Assembly (NCBI GenBank): GCA_964242115.1
Contig: CAXSZX010000001.1
Location: 744,001-808,000, forward strand
Direction of reading: 5' to 3'
DNA from: BOG-908 sp964242115
GTDB taxonomy: Bacteria; Pseudomonadota; Alphaproteobacteria; Acetobacterales; Acetobacteraceae
DNA length: 64,000 nucleotides
The notes under the pieces were generated by a model. The model did no database searches. It was given only the letters and a program-made list of their open reading frames with translations, and was not told the DNA's origin. Both the position numbers and the translations under genes were made by a program. Shown here in pieces: positions 7,163 through 15,727 of this stretch. The stretch's first letter is position 1; every line of letters starts with the position of its first letter.

Positions 7163-7714
7163 TCATTCCTCGTCAGGCGCCCCACCCGGGGAGTGGTCCA
7201 TGATCATCGCGGAGTAGGTGGCCTCGGCCACCGACACGCCGTCGACTCGGGCGACACCGGAGAACTTCCACACGTTGCCGCGCCGGCGCTCTCGCGTCAC
7301 GTGAATGCGCAACTGGTCGCCGGGCTGCACCGGGCGGCGGAACTTCGCACTCTCGATGGTCATGAAATAGACCACCTTGCCGGCCGCCTGCGGGCCCAGC
7401 GACTGCACCACCAGCACGGCGGCGGTCTGCGCCATGCTCTCGATGATCAGCACGCCGGGCATCACCGGGTGGCCGGGGAAGTGGCCCTGGAAGAACGGCT
7501 CGTTGGCGGTGACGTTCTTGATCCCCACGGCGGAGACGTCGGGGATCACGTCGACCATGCGGTCCAGCATCAGCATCGGGTAGCGATGCGGGATCGCGTG
7601 CATGATCGCGGTGATGTCCAGCACGTTGATCCGCCCGACCTCAGCCTCGCTCGTTACCTGGGTTTCGTGTGCCAGAACCTGGTCCACCTTGCTGTCCTGT
7701 GCCGTCCCGTCCAT
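7163..7714 (-). CDS. fabZ: 3-hydroxyacyl-ACP dehydratase FabZ
   Basis: 183 residues, slightly long because of an N-terminal extension of about 25 residues. FabZ dehydrates 3-hydroxyacyl-ACP, competing with LpxA and LpxD for the same substrate. The core begins INVLDITAIMHAIPHRYPML; the catalytic motif is HFPGHPVMPGVLIIE, and YFMTIESAKFRRPVQPGD completes the hot-dog fold. Three bases downstream of the lpxD stop, so certainly co-transcribed with it. Confidence 0.95.
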   Translation of the reverse strand: MDGTAQDSKVDQVLAHETQVTSEAEVGRINVLDITAIMHAIPHRYPMLMLDRMVDVIPDVSAVGIKNVTANEPFFQGHFPGHPVMPGVLIIESMAQTAAVLVVQSLGPQAAGKVVYFMTIESAKFRRPVQPGDQLRIHVTRERRRGNVWKFSGVARVDGVSVAEATYSAMIMDHSPGGAPDEE

Positions 7715-7717
7715 CTC

Positions 7718-9307
7718 TCAGCCCGCTACTTTCTGCTCGCCGACTACGCCATCGCCCATGGGCGGCTCGGGTTCGTCTGGCCCGTTCGGATGAGCGGCCG
7801 CCCCTGTCGTTGGCTCCGTCGTCCTGGCCTGGGCTGAAGCGGCCGCCCCACCCTCGCGTGCACCTGTAGTGTCACCGCCGGCGGGACCGCGCCGGGCCAG
7901 CCGCCGCAACACCGCCACGTTGCGGAAGAACTCGCGGATCGGCAAAGCCGGGCTGCCGATCACGTCCGACCCGGCTGGCACGTCCGCCATGACGCCGGCC
8001 TGCGCGCCGATCCGCGCCTTGGCACCCACCGTCAGGTGGCCGGCAAGCCCCGCCTGGGCGCCAAGCTGAACGAAATCCTCCAGCGTGCATGATCCCGCGA
8101 TGCCGGACTGGCCCGCCATCACGCAGCCGCGTCCCATGCGGACGTTGTGCCCAATCTGGACCAGGTTGTCGATGCGCGAGCCGGCGCCGATTACCGTGTC
8201 GTGCGACGCGCCGCGGTCCACGGTGGTGTTGGCGCCAATCTCCACGTCGTCGTGCAGAATGACCCGGCCCAGTTGCGGCACGCTGACGAAGCCATGCGCG
8301 GTGATGGCGAAGCCGAACCCCTCCTGACCGACCCGCGCCCCGGGATAGACGTAGACCCGCGCACCAAGCAGCGCGTGGCTGACAGTGGCCCCCGCACCGA
8401 TCCGACAGCCTGGGCCCATCACCACGCCGGCCTGGACGACGGCGTGCGGACCCACCTGACAGCCCGACCCGACCACCACGCGGGGTCCCACCACCGCGTA
8501 CGGCCCGATGCCCGCCGTGGCGTCCACCTCCGCCGTCGGATCGACCACCGCCGTCGGGTGGATGCCCGGCACCGCGGCGGCGCTCGGGTGGAACAGCCGG
8601 CCCACCTGCGCCCAGGCCAGATGCGGGTCGGCCACCACCAGCGCCGCGCAGGAATGCGGCACGCGTGCGGCGAGCGCCTCGCTCACGATCACCACGCCGG
8701 CCCGGCTGCGTCCGGCCACCACGCCGTATTTCGGGTTGTGCAGCACCGCCACCTGGTTGGGCGCGGCGGTCTGCAACGCTGCCACGCCCACCAGCACCGC
8801 GCCGGCCACGCGCTCTGCCCGCTCCAGCCTGCCGCCGGCCACGCCCAACAGGTCGTCCAGCGAGAACGGGCCTGCGCGCTCGAAGAAGCGCGGGTCGCCG
8901 AGCACCGAGCCGGTCGCGTCGTCCTGCGTCTGCGCAGCGTCGCCCTGGCCCTCGGCAAGCGCCTGCGCCGCGTCGTCCCGCCCCGCTGCCGGAGCGGCCA
9001 GCTGTCCCGGCGCGGCTGCGGCAGCTTGCCCAGACGCGGACGCGTCGACTCGCCCAAACGCGGACGCGTCACCTTGCCCAGCAGCAATCGACGCAAGCTG
9101 CCCAGAAACGGCCGTGGCAGGTTGCCCACCTCCGGCCGCAGGCTGCCCGGGGGCAGAAGCGGTGTTCAGCCCCGCGGAAGACTCACCAGGCTGTCCCGCC
9201 GACATCGCGGCGCCTTGGCCAGCCGGCACGATCGATCCGCCTACCGAAGAGGCGGCAGCCAGGCCCGCTTGCTCCGGATGCGGCATGTCGGCCGGCTCGG
9301 CCGCCAT
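7718..9307 (-). CDS. lpxD: UDP-3-O-acylglucosamine N-acyltransferase LpxD with long N-terminal extension
   Basis: 529 residues against the usual 340-360. The LpxD part starts near residue 135 (GDPRFFERAGPFSLDDLL), with the uridine-binding domain, a hexapeptide beta-helix, the catalytic His in QIGHNVRMG and a C-terminal helix (REFFRNVAVLRRLARR). Before it lie about 130 residues rich in Ala, Gly, Gln and Ser with repeated AGQ/PGQ steps, partly from a 24-nt direct repeat at 9028-9075. ATG 9307 is only 6 nt after the skp stop, favouring real translation; a GTG at 8905 would give a normal-length enzyme. The C-terminus also has a 50-residue polar tail. Confidence 0.92.
   Translation of the reverse strand: MAAEPADMPHPEQAGLAAASSVGGSIVPAGQGAAMSAGQPGESSAGLNTASAPGQPAAGGGQPATAVSGQLASIAAGQGDASAFGRVDASASGQAAAAAPGQLAAPAAGRDDAAQALAEGQGDAAQTQDDATGSVLGDPRFFERAGPFSLDDLLGVAGGRLERAERVAGAVLVGVAALQTAAPNQVAVLHNPKYGVVAGRSRAGVVIVSEALAARVPHSCAALVVADPHLAWAQVGRLFHPSAAAVPGIHPTAVVDPTAEVDATAGIGPYAVVGPRVVVGSGCQVGPHAVVQAGVVMGPGCRIGAGATVSHALLGARVYVYPGARVGQEGFGFAITAHGFVSVPQLGRVILHDDVEIGANTTVDRGASHDTVIGAGSRIDNLVQIGHNVRMGRGCVMAGQSGIAGSCTLEDFVQLGAQAGLAGHLTVGAKARIGAQAGVMADVPAGSDVIGSPALPIREFFRNVAVLRRLARRGPAGGDTTGAREGGAAASAQARTTEPTTGAAAHPNGPDEPEPPMGDGVVGEQKVAG
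9028..9075 (-). repeat. 24-nt direct repeat, two units, inside lpxD
   Basis: Units 9028-9051 and 9052-9075 both begin GCCCA and share ACGCGGACGCGTC; about 20 of 24 bases match. A third partial GCCCAG follows. It encodes part of the Ala/Gly/Gln-rich extension of LpxD. Confidence 0.7.
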
Positions 9308-9313
9308 CGTGGG

Positions 9314-10216
9314 CTAGTGGCTCGGTGCTGCGCTGGCCGAGGCGGACGCCGCCACCGAGGCCGCGGTCACCGACGCGTCGGCCCAGTTCTTCGGCAGCTT
9401 GGCCGGGTCGACGCCCTCGTCGGGTATCTGCACCGTCGGCAGCAGCTTGTTCAGCTGGGCCACCACCTCGTCGGTGATGTCGAACTGCGGCTGGTTCAGC
9501 GCCACCTGGCTGCGGTGCAGCACCACGTTCATGCCTCTGGCTTCGGCCACCTGCTTGATCACCGCCAGCAACGTGCTCTCGATCTGGTTCAGCGCCACCT
9601 GGCCGGCTTCCGAGATGACCCGATTGCGCTCCTGCAGCTGGCGGCGGTCGTTGTTGACGCGGTCGCGCAGCGCGCGCTCGCGCTGATGGCCCTGGTCGGG
9701 CGTGAGCTTCGGCGCGTCGGCTTGCAGGCCCTGCTCCAGCTCGCGCCAGGCTGCCTGGTCCCGCTCCACGTCGGCCTGCAGCTTGGCCTTACGCGCGCCG
9801 ATGATGCGCTGGATGATCTGCGCCGCGTTGCACTGGCGCATCACCTCCGGCACCCCCAGCACGCCGATCACCACCGGCGGCGGTGCCGTGCCTTTCGGCA
9901 GCGCCGGCAGGTTTGGCACCGGCGGCTGCGGCAAGGGCGGCATCGGCGGCTGTTGCTGCTGCTGGGCCTGCTCGTCCACGCCCGCGTCCGGCTCGGGCGG
10001 CAGCGGCGCGGCAGCCACCGGCACCTGCCGCGCCGCGCGCGGCGCGTGCTGGGCGGGTGCGCTACGCGCGGCAGGCGCCCGCGGCGTGGCAGCCTGTGGC
10101 GGTATGAAGTAGCCGGGGTTGGTCTGCGCGAAGGCCGTGACGGACGGTGCCAAGGCGAGCAGGCAGGCCAGCGCGGTTGCGCCGGCTAGGTGGGCGCGGT
10201 GATGTGGGCGACTCAT
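9314..10216 (-). CDS. skp: OmpH/Skp-family periplasmic chaperone
   Basis: 300 residues, longer than the 160-200 of typical Skp. A signal peptide (LAGATALACLLALAPSVTAFAQ, split as LAGATALACLL and ALAPSVTAFAQ) is followed by about 100 Pro/Ala/Gln-rich residues including a Q5 run, then the OmpH domain from about residue 115 with a long coiled coil (KAKLQADVERDQAAWRELEQ onward) and the conserved end NVVLHRSQVALNQPQFDITD. Skp carries unfolded outer-membrane proteins to BamA. The ATG overlaps the bamA stop by 4 nt (ATGA), so the two are translationally coupled. Confidence 0.9.
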   Translation of the reverse strand: MSRPHHRAHLAGATALACLLALAPSVTAFAQTNPGYFIPPQAATPRAPAARSAPAQHAPRAARQVPVAAAPLPPEPDAGVDEQAQQQQQPPMPPLPQPPVPNLPALPKGTAPPPVVIGVLGVPEVMRQCNAAQIIQRIIGARKAKLQADVERDQAAWRELEQGLQADAPKLTPDQGHQRERALRDRVNNDRRQLQERNRVISEAGQVALNQIESTLLAVIKQVAEARGMNVVLHRSQVALNQPQFDITDEVVAQLNKLLPTVQIPDEGVDPAKLPKNWADASVTAASVAASASASAAPSH

Positions 10217-12816
10217 TGGAACCTCGTTCCGAAACCGAATTTGAACACCTGGGTTTGGTCGTAGGGCTCCTTCTTGATCGGGATGCCCAGGTCGATGTTG
10301 ATCAGCCCGAACGGGCTCTTCCACGAAATGCCGACGCCGACCGACGCACGGATCGCGCCGGTGTCGTAGTAGCACTTGTTTATCGTGTCGCCGTGGTCGT
10401 CGACGACGCGGTTGCCGATGTGGCGCGACGTGGGCAGGCACTCGCTCGTGGCGTTCGGCGGCACGTTCAGCCCCGACAGCCCGCCGGAATCGACGAACGC
10501 GCGCCCGGTCAGCCCGAAATCGGCCGGCACCGGCAGCGGGAAGTGCAGCTCGGTGCTCTGCGTGTAGATGAAGTTGCCGCCGATGCTGTCGCTGCCGTGG
10601 TAGAAGATCTCGCTCGCCGGGCAGGCGCCGCTGCCGTTGCCGTTGGCGACGATGTTCGCCGCCACCCCCTGCAAGCAACTCGAATACGCCACCGAGTGCG
10701 GGCCCACGCCCTGGTCGAGGAAGCCTCGCAAATTGTCGCCGCCGAGGAAGAAGCGGTCGATGATCAGCTCCTTGCTTTGCAGGTTGTAGAGGTAGCCGGC
10801 GCCCTGGCTGAAGGAGACGCCCCACAGCGAGTTACCGGTGAAGTAGTCCAGCGGCAGGAAGTAGGTGCTGTCGGCCTTTGAGCGCAAATAGTGCTCGTCG
10901 CCGCCCAGGCCCGCCAGGTCGTTGCCGATGCGCACGACGAAGCCGCTATGCGGTGCGACCCGGCTGTCGCGGTAGTCGAAGGACAGCGTCTGGCCGAGCT
11001 GCGAGAGTAGCGTGTAGCCCGCCTCGTCCTGCACGAACACGCTGGCGAACTCGCTGAGGTTGTTCACGTCGCGGTCGCTGATCGTGTAGTTGAAGGCCTG
11101 GCTGATGTGGTCGTTGTAGGCGAAGCCCAGGCGGGCGGAGAAGCCGTAGCGCGTCTCGCTGTAGTCCGAGACGTACTGGTTGTTGTTGGTCAGGTAGAAG
11201 ATGTCGCCGCCGGCCACCAGGTTGCGGTCGAGGAAGTACGGGTCGGTGGCAGAGATGTCCACCTGGCTCTCGCGCGCGGCGAGCGTGCCGTTGATGCCGG
11301 CGTCGATGCCGGTGCCGATCAGGTTGTGCTGGCGCAGGCCGGCCTGGCCCAATATGCCCGACGTGGTGGAGTAGCCGCCGCCCAGCGAGAGCTCGCCGGT
11401 GGCCTTCTCCGTCAGCTCGGTGTTGATCACCACGCGGTCGGGCGCCGAGCCGGGCGTGGGCGTCACCTTCACGTCGCCGAAATAGCCGAGGTCGGTCAGC
11501 CGCTGCTTGGTCAGCCGGACCAAAGTGGGGTCGTTGGGGTCGCCCTCGGCGAAGCGGAACTCGCGGCGGATCACCTTGTCGCGGGTCACCGTGTTGCCGG
11601 AGATGTCGATCCGTTCGACGTAGGTGCGTGGCCCCTGGGCGATGTCGAACTCCAGATCCACCACGTGCTTCTTGCGGTCGCGCGAGATGCGCGGGTTGAC
11701 CAGCAGGAACGGGTTGGCGTTGGCCAGGCGGACGGCGTTCTGGATGGCGTCGCTGCTCTTCTCAACCGCGTCGCCGTTGTAGAAGCCGCCCTTCTGCTCC
11801 TTGACCAGGCTCACGTAGTTGGCCGCCGAGACCTTCGGCACGTTGCTCTTCACGGTGATCTGGCCCACCCGGTAGCGCTCGCCCTCGACCACCTGGAAGG
11901 TAAGAAAGAATGCCTTACGCTCCGGCGAGAGCTCGGCCACCGTGTTGGTCACCTGGATGTCGGCGTAGCCGTGCTCGAGGTAGAAGCGGCGGATCAGCTC
12001 GCGGTCGAAGTTCACCCGCTCGGGGTTGAACTGGTCGCTGCTGGAGAAGAAGCGCCAGAACCGCTCCTCGCGGCTGTCGATGACGCCCTTGAGGTCGTTT
12101 TCCGAGAAGGCGTGGTTGCCGACGAACACGATGCGGCTGATCTTGGTCTCCGGGCCCTCGACGATCTTGAAGATCACGTTCACCCGGTTCTGCGGCAGGC
12201 GCTGGATGTAGGGCTCCACGGTGGCGGCGAAGCGTCCCTTGCCGGCGTAGACGCCCAGCAGCTTGGTGCGGTCCTGCTGGGCCATCCGGGTGGTGAACAC
12301 GGCCCTGGGGCGCAGCTCCAGCGCTTTGCGCAGGTCGTCTTCCTTAATGTTGTGGTTGCCCTCGAAGCTGATCGTGTTGACCAGCGGGTTCTCGTGCACG
12401 TGCACCACCAGGGAGCTGCCGTCGCGCTGGATGCTCACGTCGCTGAACAGGCCGGTAGCGTAGAGAGTGCGCAAGCTGCGGTCGACGCGCTCGCTGCCGA
12501 AGGCGTCGCCGGGCTGCACCAGCATGTAGGAGAGGATGGTGCCCTCCTCGATGCGCTGGTTGCCGACGATGCGGATGCTCTGGATCGCGTCCGAACGGTC
12601 CTGCGACGCGGCCGTCCGTCCGGCGCGCTGCTGGGCCACGCGGTGACGGCGCGGCTTTGGCGCTGGCGTGGGCGCGTCCTGCGGCGCCTGGCCGGCCGGT
12701 GCGGCCTGGTCCTGCGGCGGGGCGGCCGGGGCTGCATCCTGTGCGCCGGCGCTGCGAGGGGCACAGACGGACAGCACGCAGATCGTGGCAAGCAAGGCGG
12801 CGCGTGAACGGTGCAA
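10213..12816 (-). CDS. bamA: Outer-membrane protein assembly factor BamA
   Basis: 867 residues from a TTG start. A signal peptide ends near CAPRSAGA, followed by a Pro/Ala/Gln-rich linker, five POTRA domains (first at IQSIRIVGNQRIEEGTILSY) and the C-terminal Omp85 barrel with FFLGGDNLRGF (the VRGF-type loop) ending in KFGFGTRFQ with a terminal aromatic-type signal. BamA inserts beta-barrel proteins in the outer membrane. TTG 12816 is chosen because GGGGGT lies about 8 nt upstream and a signal peptide follows at once. Earlier in-frame starts would add repeat-derived residues. Confidence 0.94.
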   Translation of the reverse strand: MHRSRAALLATICVLSVCAPRSAGAQDAAPAAPPQDQAAPAGQAPQDAPTPAPKPRRHRVAQQRAGRTAASQDRSDAIQSIRIVGNQRIEEGTILSYMLVQPGDAFGSERVDRSLRTLYATGLFSDVSIQRDGSSLVVHVHENPLVNTISFEGNHNIKEDDLRKALELRPRAVFTTRMAQQDRTKLLGVYAGKGRFAATVEPYIQRLPQNRVNVIFKIVEGPETKISRIVFVGNHAFSENDLKGVIDSREERFWRFFSSSDQFNPERVNFDRELIRRFYLEHGYADIQVTNTVAELSPERKAFFLTFQVVEGERYRVGQITVKSNVPKVSAANYVSLVKEQKGGFYNGDAVEKSSDAIQNAVRLANANPFLLVNPRISRDRKKHVVDLEFDIAQGPRTYVERIDISGNTVTRDKVIRREFRFAEGDPNDPTLVRLTKQRLTDLGYFGDVKVTPTPGSAPDRVVINTELTEKATGELSLGGGYSTTSGILGQAGLRQHNLIGTGIDAGINGTLAARESQVDISATDPYFLDRNLVAGGDIFYLTNNNQYVSDYSETRYGFSARLGFAYNDHISQAFNYTISDRDVNNLSEFASVFVQDEAGYTLLSQLGQTLSFDYRDSRVAPHSGFVVRIGNDLAGLGGDEHYLRSKADSTYFLPLDYFTGNSLWGVSFSQGAGYLYNLQSKELIIDRFFLGGDNLRGFLDQGVGPHSVAYSSCLQGVAANIVANGNGSGACPASEIFYHGSDSIGGNFIYTQSTELHFPLPVPADFGLTGRAFVDSGGLSGLNVPPNATSECLPTSRHIGNRVVDDHGDTINKCYYDTGAIRASVGVGISWKSPFGLINIDLGIPIKKEPYDQTQVFKFGFGTRFQ

Positions 12817-12960
12817 CAGGAGACCCCCAGGTGAGCGCCCGCCAGGCGTCAGCGGGGCGCGGCGGCAAAGGCCCCGCCGCGGTCCGAGCGGGCTACCCGA
12901 GATTGTGATGCGTGTCCATGCGGCGGGTGGGCTCGTTGCGGTCTGTTGCAAGAGGAGCAG

Positions 12961-13086
12961 GCAAGCGGCTCTGTTTTTCAAAAAAGAACCAAAAAACTTT
13001 TAGTCCGGCTGTCGCGGAGTCTCTTTCAGCGTGCACCCAGGAAGCAAAAGTTTTTGGTTGTTTTTTTCGAAAAATCGCGTGCTTTG
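12961..13086. repeat. A/T-arm repeat, full copy
   Basis: Left arm CTGTTTTTCAAAAAAGAACC then core GGCTGTCGCGGAG, so the core lies next to the left arm; right arm GGTTG-type and partly eroded. Between bamA and the Crp-family gene. Confidence 0.88.
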
Positions 13087-13092
13087 CCCAAC

Positions 13093-13800
13093 TCAGGACA
13101 TAAGCTGCGACCGGTTGTCCTCGACCAAGCGGTAACAGGAGCACGCCTGCTTTTCCAGCCTGGCGCGGTCCAGGATGGTCAGCCGGCCCCTGGACTGGCG
13201 GATGATGCCGGCGCCCTGCAGCGTGTTGGTAACCACCGAGACGCCCGCCCGGCGCACGCCCAGCATGTAGGAGAGGAACTCCTGCGTCATCGGCAGGTCG
13301 TTGCTATCGGCGCGGTCGTGGCTCATCAGCAGCCAGCGGGCCAGGCGCTGCGGCAGGTCGTGGCGCGCGTTGCAGGCAGCCGATTGTGCCGTCTGCATCA
13401 TTGTCAGGTGGACATGGCAGAGGCAGCGGCGGCGGAAGTGCGGCAGGGACACGATGGCCGCACGGAAGGCCACGGCGCTCATGCGGTGCGCGGTGCCCGG
13501 CTGCTGCACCAGGCCTCGATGGATCGACAGAGCCTTCTCCGTCAGCACTGCGGACGTGCCCACCAGCCCCTCCCGGCCGGTCATGCCGACTTCGACCAGC
13601 GCCACGTCGCCGGTGTCGGCCGTCAGCGACACCACGCCGCTCTCCAGGAAGTAGACGTCTTCGACCGGGTTGCCGCGCTCGTGCAACACCTGCTGCAGCA
13701 CCAGGCTGACCGGGCGGAGCTGCGGTTCAAGGACGTCGACCTCGTCCTCCGGCAATACTGCCAGCAGGCCGTTGCGGAAATCCGTCGTTCGGACCATCAT
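13093..13800 (-). CDS. Crp/Fnr-family transcriptional regulator
   Basis: 235 residues. An N-terminal cyclic-nucleotide-type beta-barrel (LVLQQVLHERGNPVEDVYFL, GMTGREGLVGTSAVL) is followed by a long dimer helix and a C-terminal winged helix with MTQEFLSYMLGVRRAGVSVV. No Cys cluster for an Fe-S centre is visible near the N-terminus, so a direct oxygen sensor of FNR type is unlikely; the ligand is unknown. It interrupts the otherwise conserved rseP-bamA order, with an A/T repeat downstream and a 630-nt AT-richer spacer upstream. ATG at 13800 or 13797 are equally possible. Confidence 0.85.
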   Translation of the reverse strand: MMVRTTDFRNGLLAVLPEDEVDVLEPQLRPVSLVLQQVLHERGNPVEDVYFLESGVVSLTADTGDVALVEVGMTGREGLVGTSAVLTEKALSIHRGLVQQPGTAHRMSAVAFRAAIVSLPHFRRRCLCHVHLTMMQTAQSAACNARHDLPQRLARWLLMSHDRADSNDLPMTQEFLSYMLGVRRAGVSVVTNTLQGAGIIRQSRGRLTILDRARLEKQACSCYRLVEDNRSQLMS

Positions 13801-13831
13801 AGCCGAAACATTCCAATGGAAAACGTTGGGA

Positions 13832-13844
13832 GAGAACGATTCTC
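13832..13844 (-). promoter_or_regulatory. Candidate operator upstream of the Crp-family gene
   Basis: Perfect 5-bp inverted repeat GAGAA-CGA-TTCTC, 32 nt before the start codon. It does not match the E. coli CRP or FNR consensus. Position suggests autoregulation; this is inference only. Confidence 0.3.
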
Positions 13845-14292
13845 CTCCCGGCGGCCGATTTCGGCGAACAGATGTATGATGCGCAAAACGCTAGGTGAGT
13901 GCGCAAACCAACTCGTATTGCAGTTGGGCCTCCACGATGGCGAAAGCACCGTGCGTGGGCTGGTCCCATAGCAAACGAGCTATGTCAGATGTGCATAGGA
14001 TATGTGAAACGTACAATAGCTGGGTCTTTACGAGAGCGCGACAGAGTCGGCTTTCGCTATATCCAACGAAATAAGTGTTGCAACGGCCGGCAAGTTCCCG
14101 CGAGACTGTCTACTTTGTGTAACGGGCTCACTGATTGTCGCCGCTCTGGTCCGGTCTCGTCCACTGCCGTGTACGGCGTATGAAGACTCCGACGAGACGT
14201 TTAGTCGGCGCTCGCCCGTCATGGTAGCTGCACGTCCGCCATTCTGACGGCTGCGGACACATGTTTGCCGAGTTAAGAGGCTGATTCAGCAG

Positions 14293-14310
14293 TTCCAATG
14301 TCGATTGGAA
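14293..14310. repeat. 7-bp perfect inverted repeat TTCCAAT/ATTGGAA
   Basis: TTCCAAT, spacer GTCG, ATTGGAA. Lies between the AT-rich spacer and an A/T-arm repeat. A similar TTCCAATGGAA occurs near 13811, close to the Crp-family promoter, so both could bind the same protein. Confidence 0.4.
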
Positions 14311-14312
14311 AC

Positions 14313-14426
14313 GCAGCAAGTCCGGCTTTTTAAAAAAGCAGCAAAAACTTTTTGGTCCTGCTGTCGCGGAGGCTTCCGCAGCATGCGCCCGAGGGAACAA
14401 TAGGCTCAGGGAACCGCTTGGCTTGC
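14313..14426. repeat. A/T-arm repeat, full copy, eroded right arm
   Basis: Left arm of the GCAG flavour (GGCTTTTTAAAAAAGCAG) with CAAAAACTTTTTG, core CTGCTGTCGCGGAG, then GCATGCGCCCGAGGGAAC and a decayed right arm ending GAACCGCTTGGCTTGC. Downstream of rseP. Confidence 0.8.
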
Positions 14427-14430
14427 CTGC

Positions 14431-15555
14431 TCAGCCGATCAGGTGCGCGACCCAGCGGACAGCACCCGTGTGCACGAGGTCGTTCCAGCTGATGAACAGG
14501 AAGAAGGTCGCGATGAAGGCGAAGCCGAGCCGGTAGCCGTATTCCAGCGCGCGCTGCGGCAGCGGGCGGCCGCGCAACGCCTCGGCCGCGTAGAACATCA
14601 GGTGGCCGCCGTCGAGCACCGGGATCGGCAGCAGGTTCACCAACCCCAGGTTGATCGAGAGGAACGCGGTGAACGTGATCACCGCCGCTAGCCCAAGCTT
14701 GGCCACCTGGCCGGATATCACCACCACGCCAATCGGGCCGGCGAGGTCGTGCACGCCCTGGCCGGTGGTGATGATGTGCACCAGCCCGCTCAGCGTCTGC
14801 CACAGCACAAAGCCGGTGTTGCGCACGCCGGCCGCAATTGCCGCCAGTGGCCCCAGGCGCTCGTTGATCGCCTCCACGCCGGCGCTGATGCCGAGCTGGC
14901 CCACCGCGGCGTCGCCGGGCTTGGGCTTGATCAGCGCCTGCACCGTGAGGTCCTGGGTGCCGCGCTGGACCTGCAGCGCAAGGGTGTGGCCGACATTGGC
15001 CGAGACGATCCGGCGCAGATCCTCGAACGCGGCGATCTTGGTAGCGTCTACCGCGCGGATTGCGTCCCCCGGCTTCAGGCCGGCCGCTGCCGCGGAACTG
15101 TTAGGGGCGACCTCTCCCACGATGGCCGGCGCGTTAGGGTCGGCCACCGGCCGGCCGATGGTGGCGTAGAGGCCCGAGTACAGCACGGCTGCCAGCAGGA
15201 AGTTGGCGATCGGGCCGGCAGCAACCACGATGGTGCGCGAGAGCACCGACTTCTCGAAGAATGCGTGCCCGTGGCGGATGGCCTCCTGATCGGTTGCCTG
15301 CTCGTGCGCCACGTCGATCGACATGCCGTGCATCTTCACGAAGCCGCCGAGCGGCAGCGCGCACAACTTCCAGACCGTCTCGTGGCGGTCCGTCCAGGAC
15401 AGCAGCTTGGGCCCGAAGCCGATGGAAAAGGCTTCCACGTGGATGCCGCGCCAGCGGGCGGCGAGGTAGTGGCCCATCTCGTGAATGAAGACGAGCACGC
15501 CCAGGACCAGCGCGCGGCTGGCGATCGCCTCCAGGATGCTCAGGATGGACGACAT
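14431..15555 (-). CDS. rseP: Site-2 protease RseP (MmpA-type)
   Basis: 374 residues. Inner-membrane zinc protease with HEMGH at residues 25-29 in the first membrane span, a single PDZ domain (APAIVGEVAPNSSAAAAGLK, GDAIRAVDATKI) and the second active-site motif NLLPIPVLDGGHL with Asp as metal ligand. It cleaves membrane-bound regulators, typically anti-sigma factors. ATG 15555 has GGAGAA at good spacing. Normally followed directly by bamA; here a Crp-family gene and spacer intervene. A repeat separates it from dxr upstream. Confidence 0.95.
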   Translation of the reverse strand: MSSILSILEAIASRALVLGVLVFIHEMGHYLAARWRGIHVEAFSIGFGPKLLSWTDRHETVWKLCALPLGGFVKMHGMSIDVAHEQATDQEAIRHGHAFFEKSVLSRTIVVAAGPIANFLLAAVLYSGLYATIGRPVADPNAPAIVGEVAPNSSAAAAGLKPGDAIRAVDATKIAAFEDLRRIVSANVGHTLALQVQRGTQDLTVQALIKPKPGDAAVGQLGISAGVEAINERLGPLAAIAAGVRNTGFVLWQTLSGLVHIITTGQGVHDLAGPIGVVVISGQVAKLGLAAVITFTAFLSINLGLVNLLPIPVLDGGHLMFYAAEALRGRPLPQRALEYGYRLGFAFIATFFLFISWNDLVHTGAVRWVAHLIG

Positions 15556-15583
15556 GCTTTCTCCGAGGTCTCAGATGGGGTCA

Positions 15584-15724
15584 GGCAAGCAAGCAAGCAG
15601 TTCTTTTTTGAAAAAAAGAACCGAAAAACTTTTGTCTCCGCTATCGCGCGCTCGCCGGACCGAACCGCGACAGCCGCGACAAAAGCTTTTTGCTTCTTTT
15701 TCTCGAAAAAGAAGCGCTTGCTTC
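15584..15724. repeat. A/T-arm repeat, full copy
   Basis: AGTTC/GAACC left arm, centre with CGCTATCGCGCGCTCGCCGG and CCGCGACAGC, CTTCT/GAAGCGCTTGCTT right arm. One of the best-preserved copies; sits between dxr and rseP. Confidence 0.93.
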
Positions 15725-15727
15725 CTG

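Larger units (their letters stand above)
13801..14312. other. Gene-poor, AT-richer spacer with several inverted repeats
   Basis: No convincing gene over about 500 nt. Base composition is less GC-rich than the flanks. Palindromes seen: TTCCAATGGAA near 13811, GAGAACGATTCTC at 13832-13844 (about 32 nt upstream of the Crp-family start, a candidate autoregulatory site) and a perfect TTCCAAT/ATTGGAA pair at 14293-14310. A 31-codon open frame at 13876-13971 has no ribosome-binding site and is not claimed. Confidence 0.5.

Noticed and set aside
11107..12807. A 566-codon plus-strand open frame opposite bamA
   Set aside because: Shadow of bamA; product is Val/Ala/Glu-rich without any domain. The same applies to long frames opposite eno, ppk1, the amidohydrolase and the DUF1796-GT90 gene.
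13876..13971. A 31-codon plus-strand frame in the rseP-Crp spacer
   Set aside because: No ribosome-binding site, no recognisable product, and it partly overlaps possible promoter sequence of the Crp-family gene.
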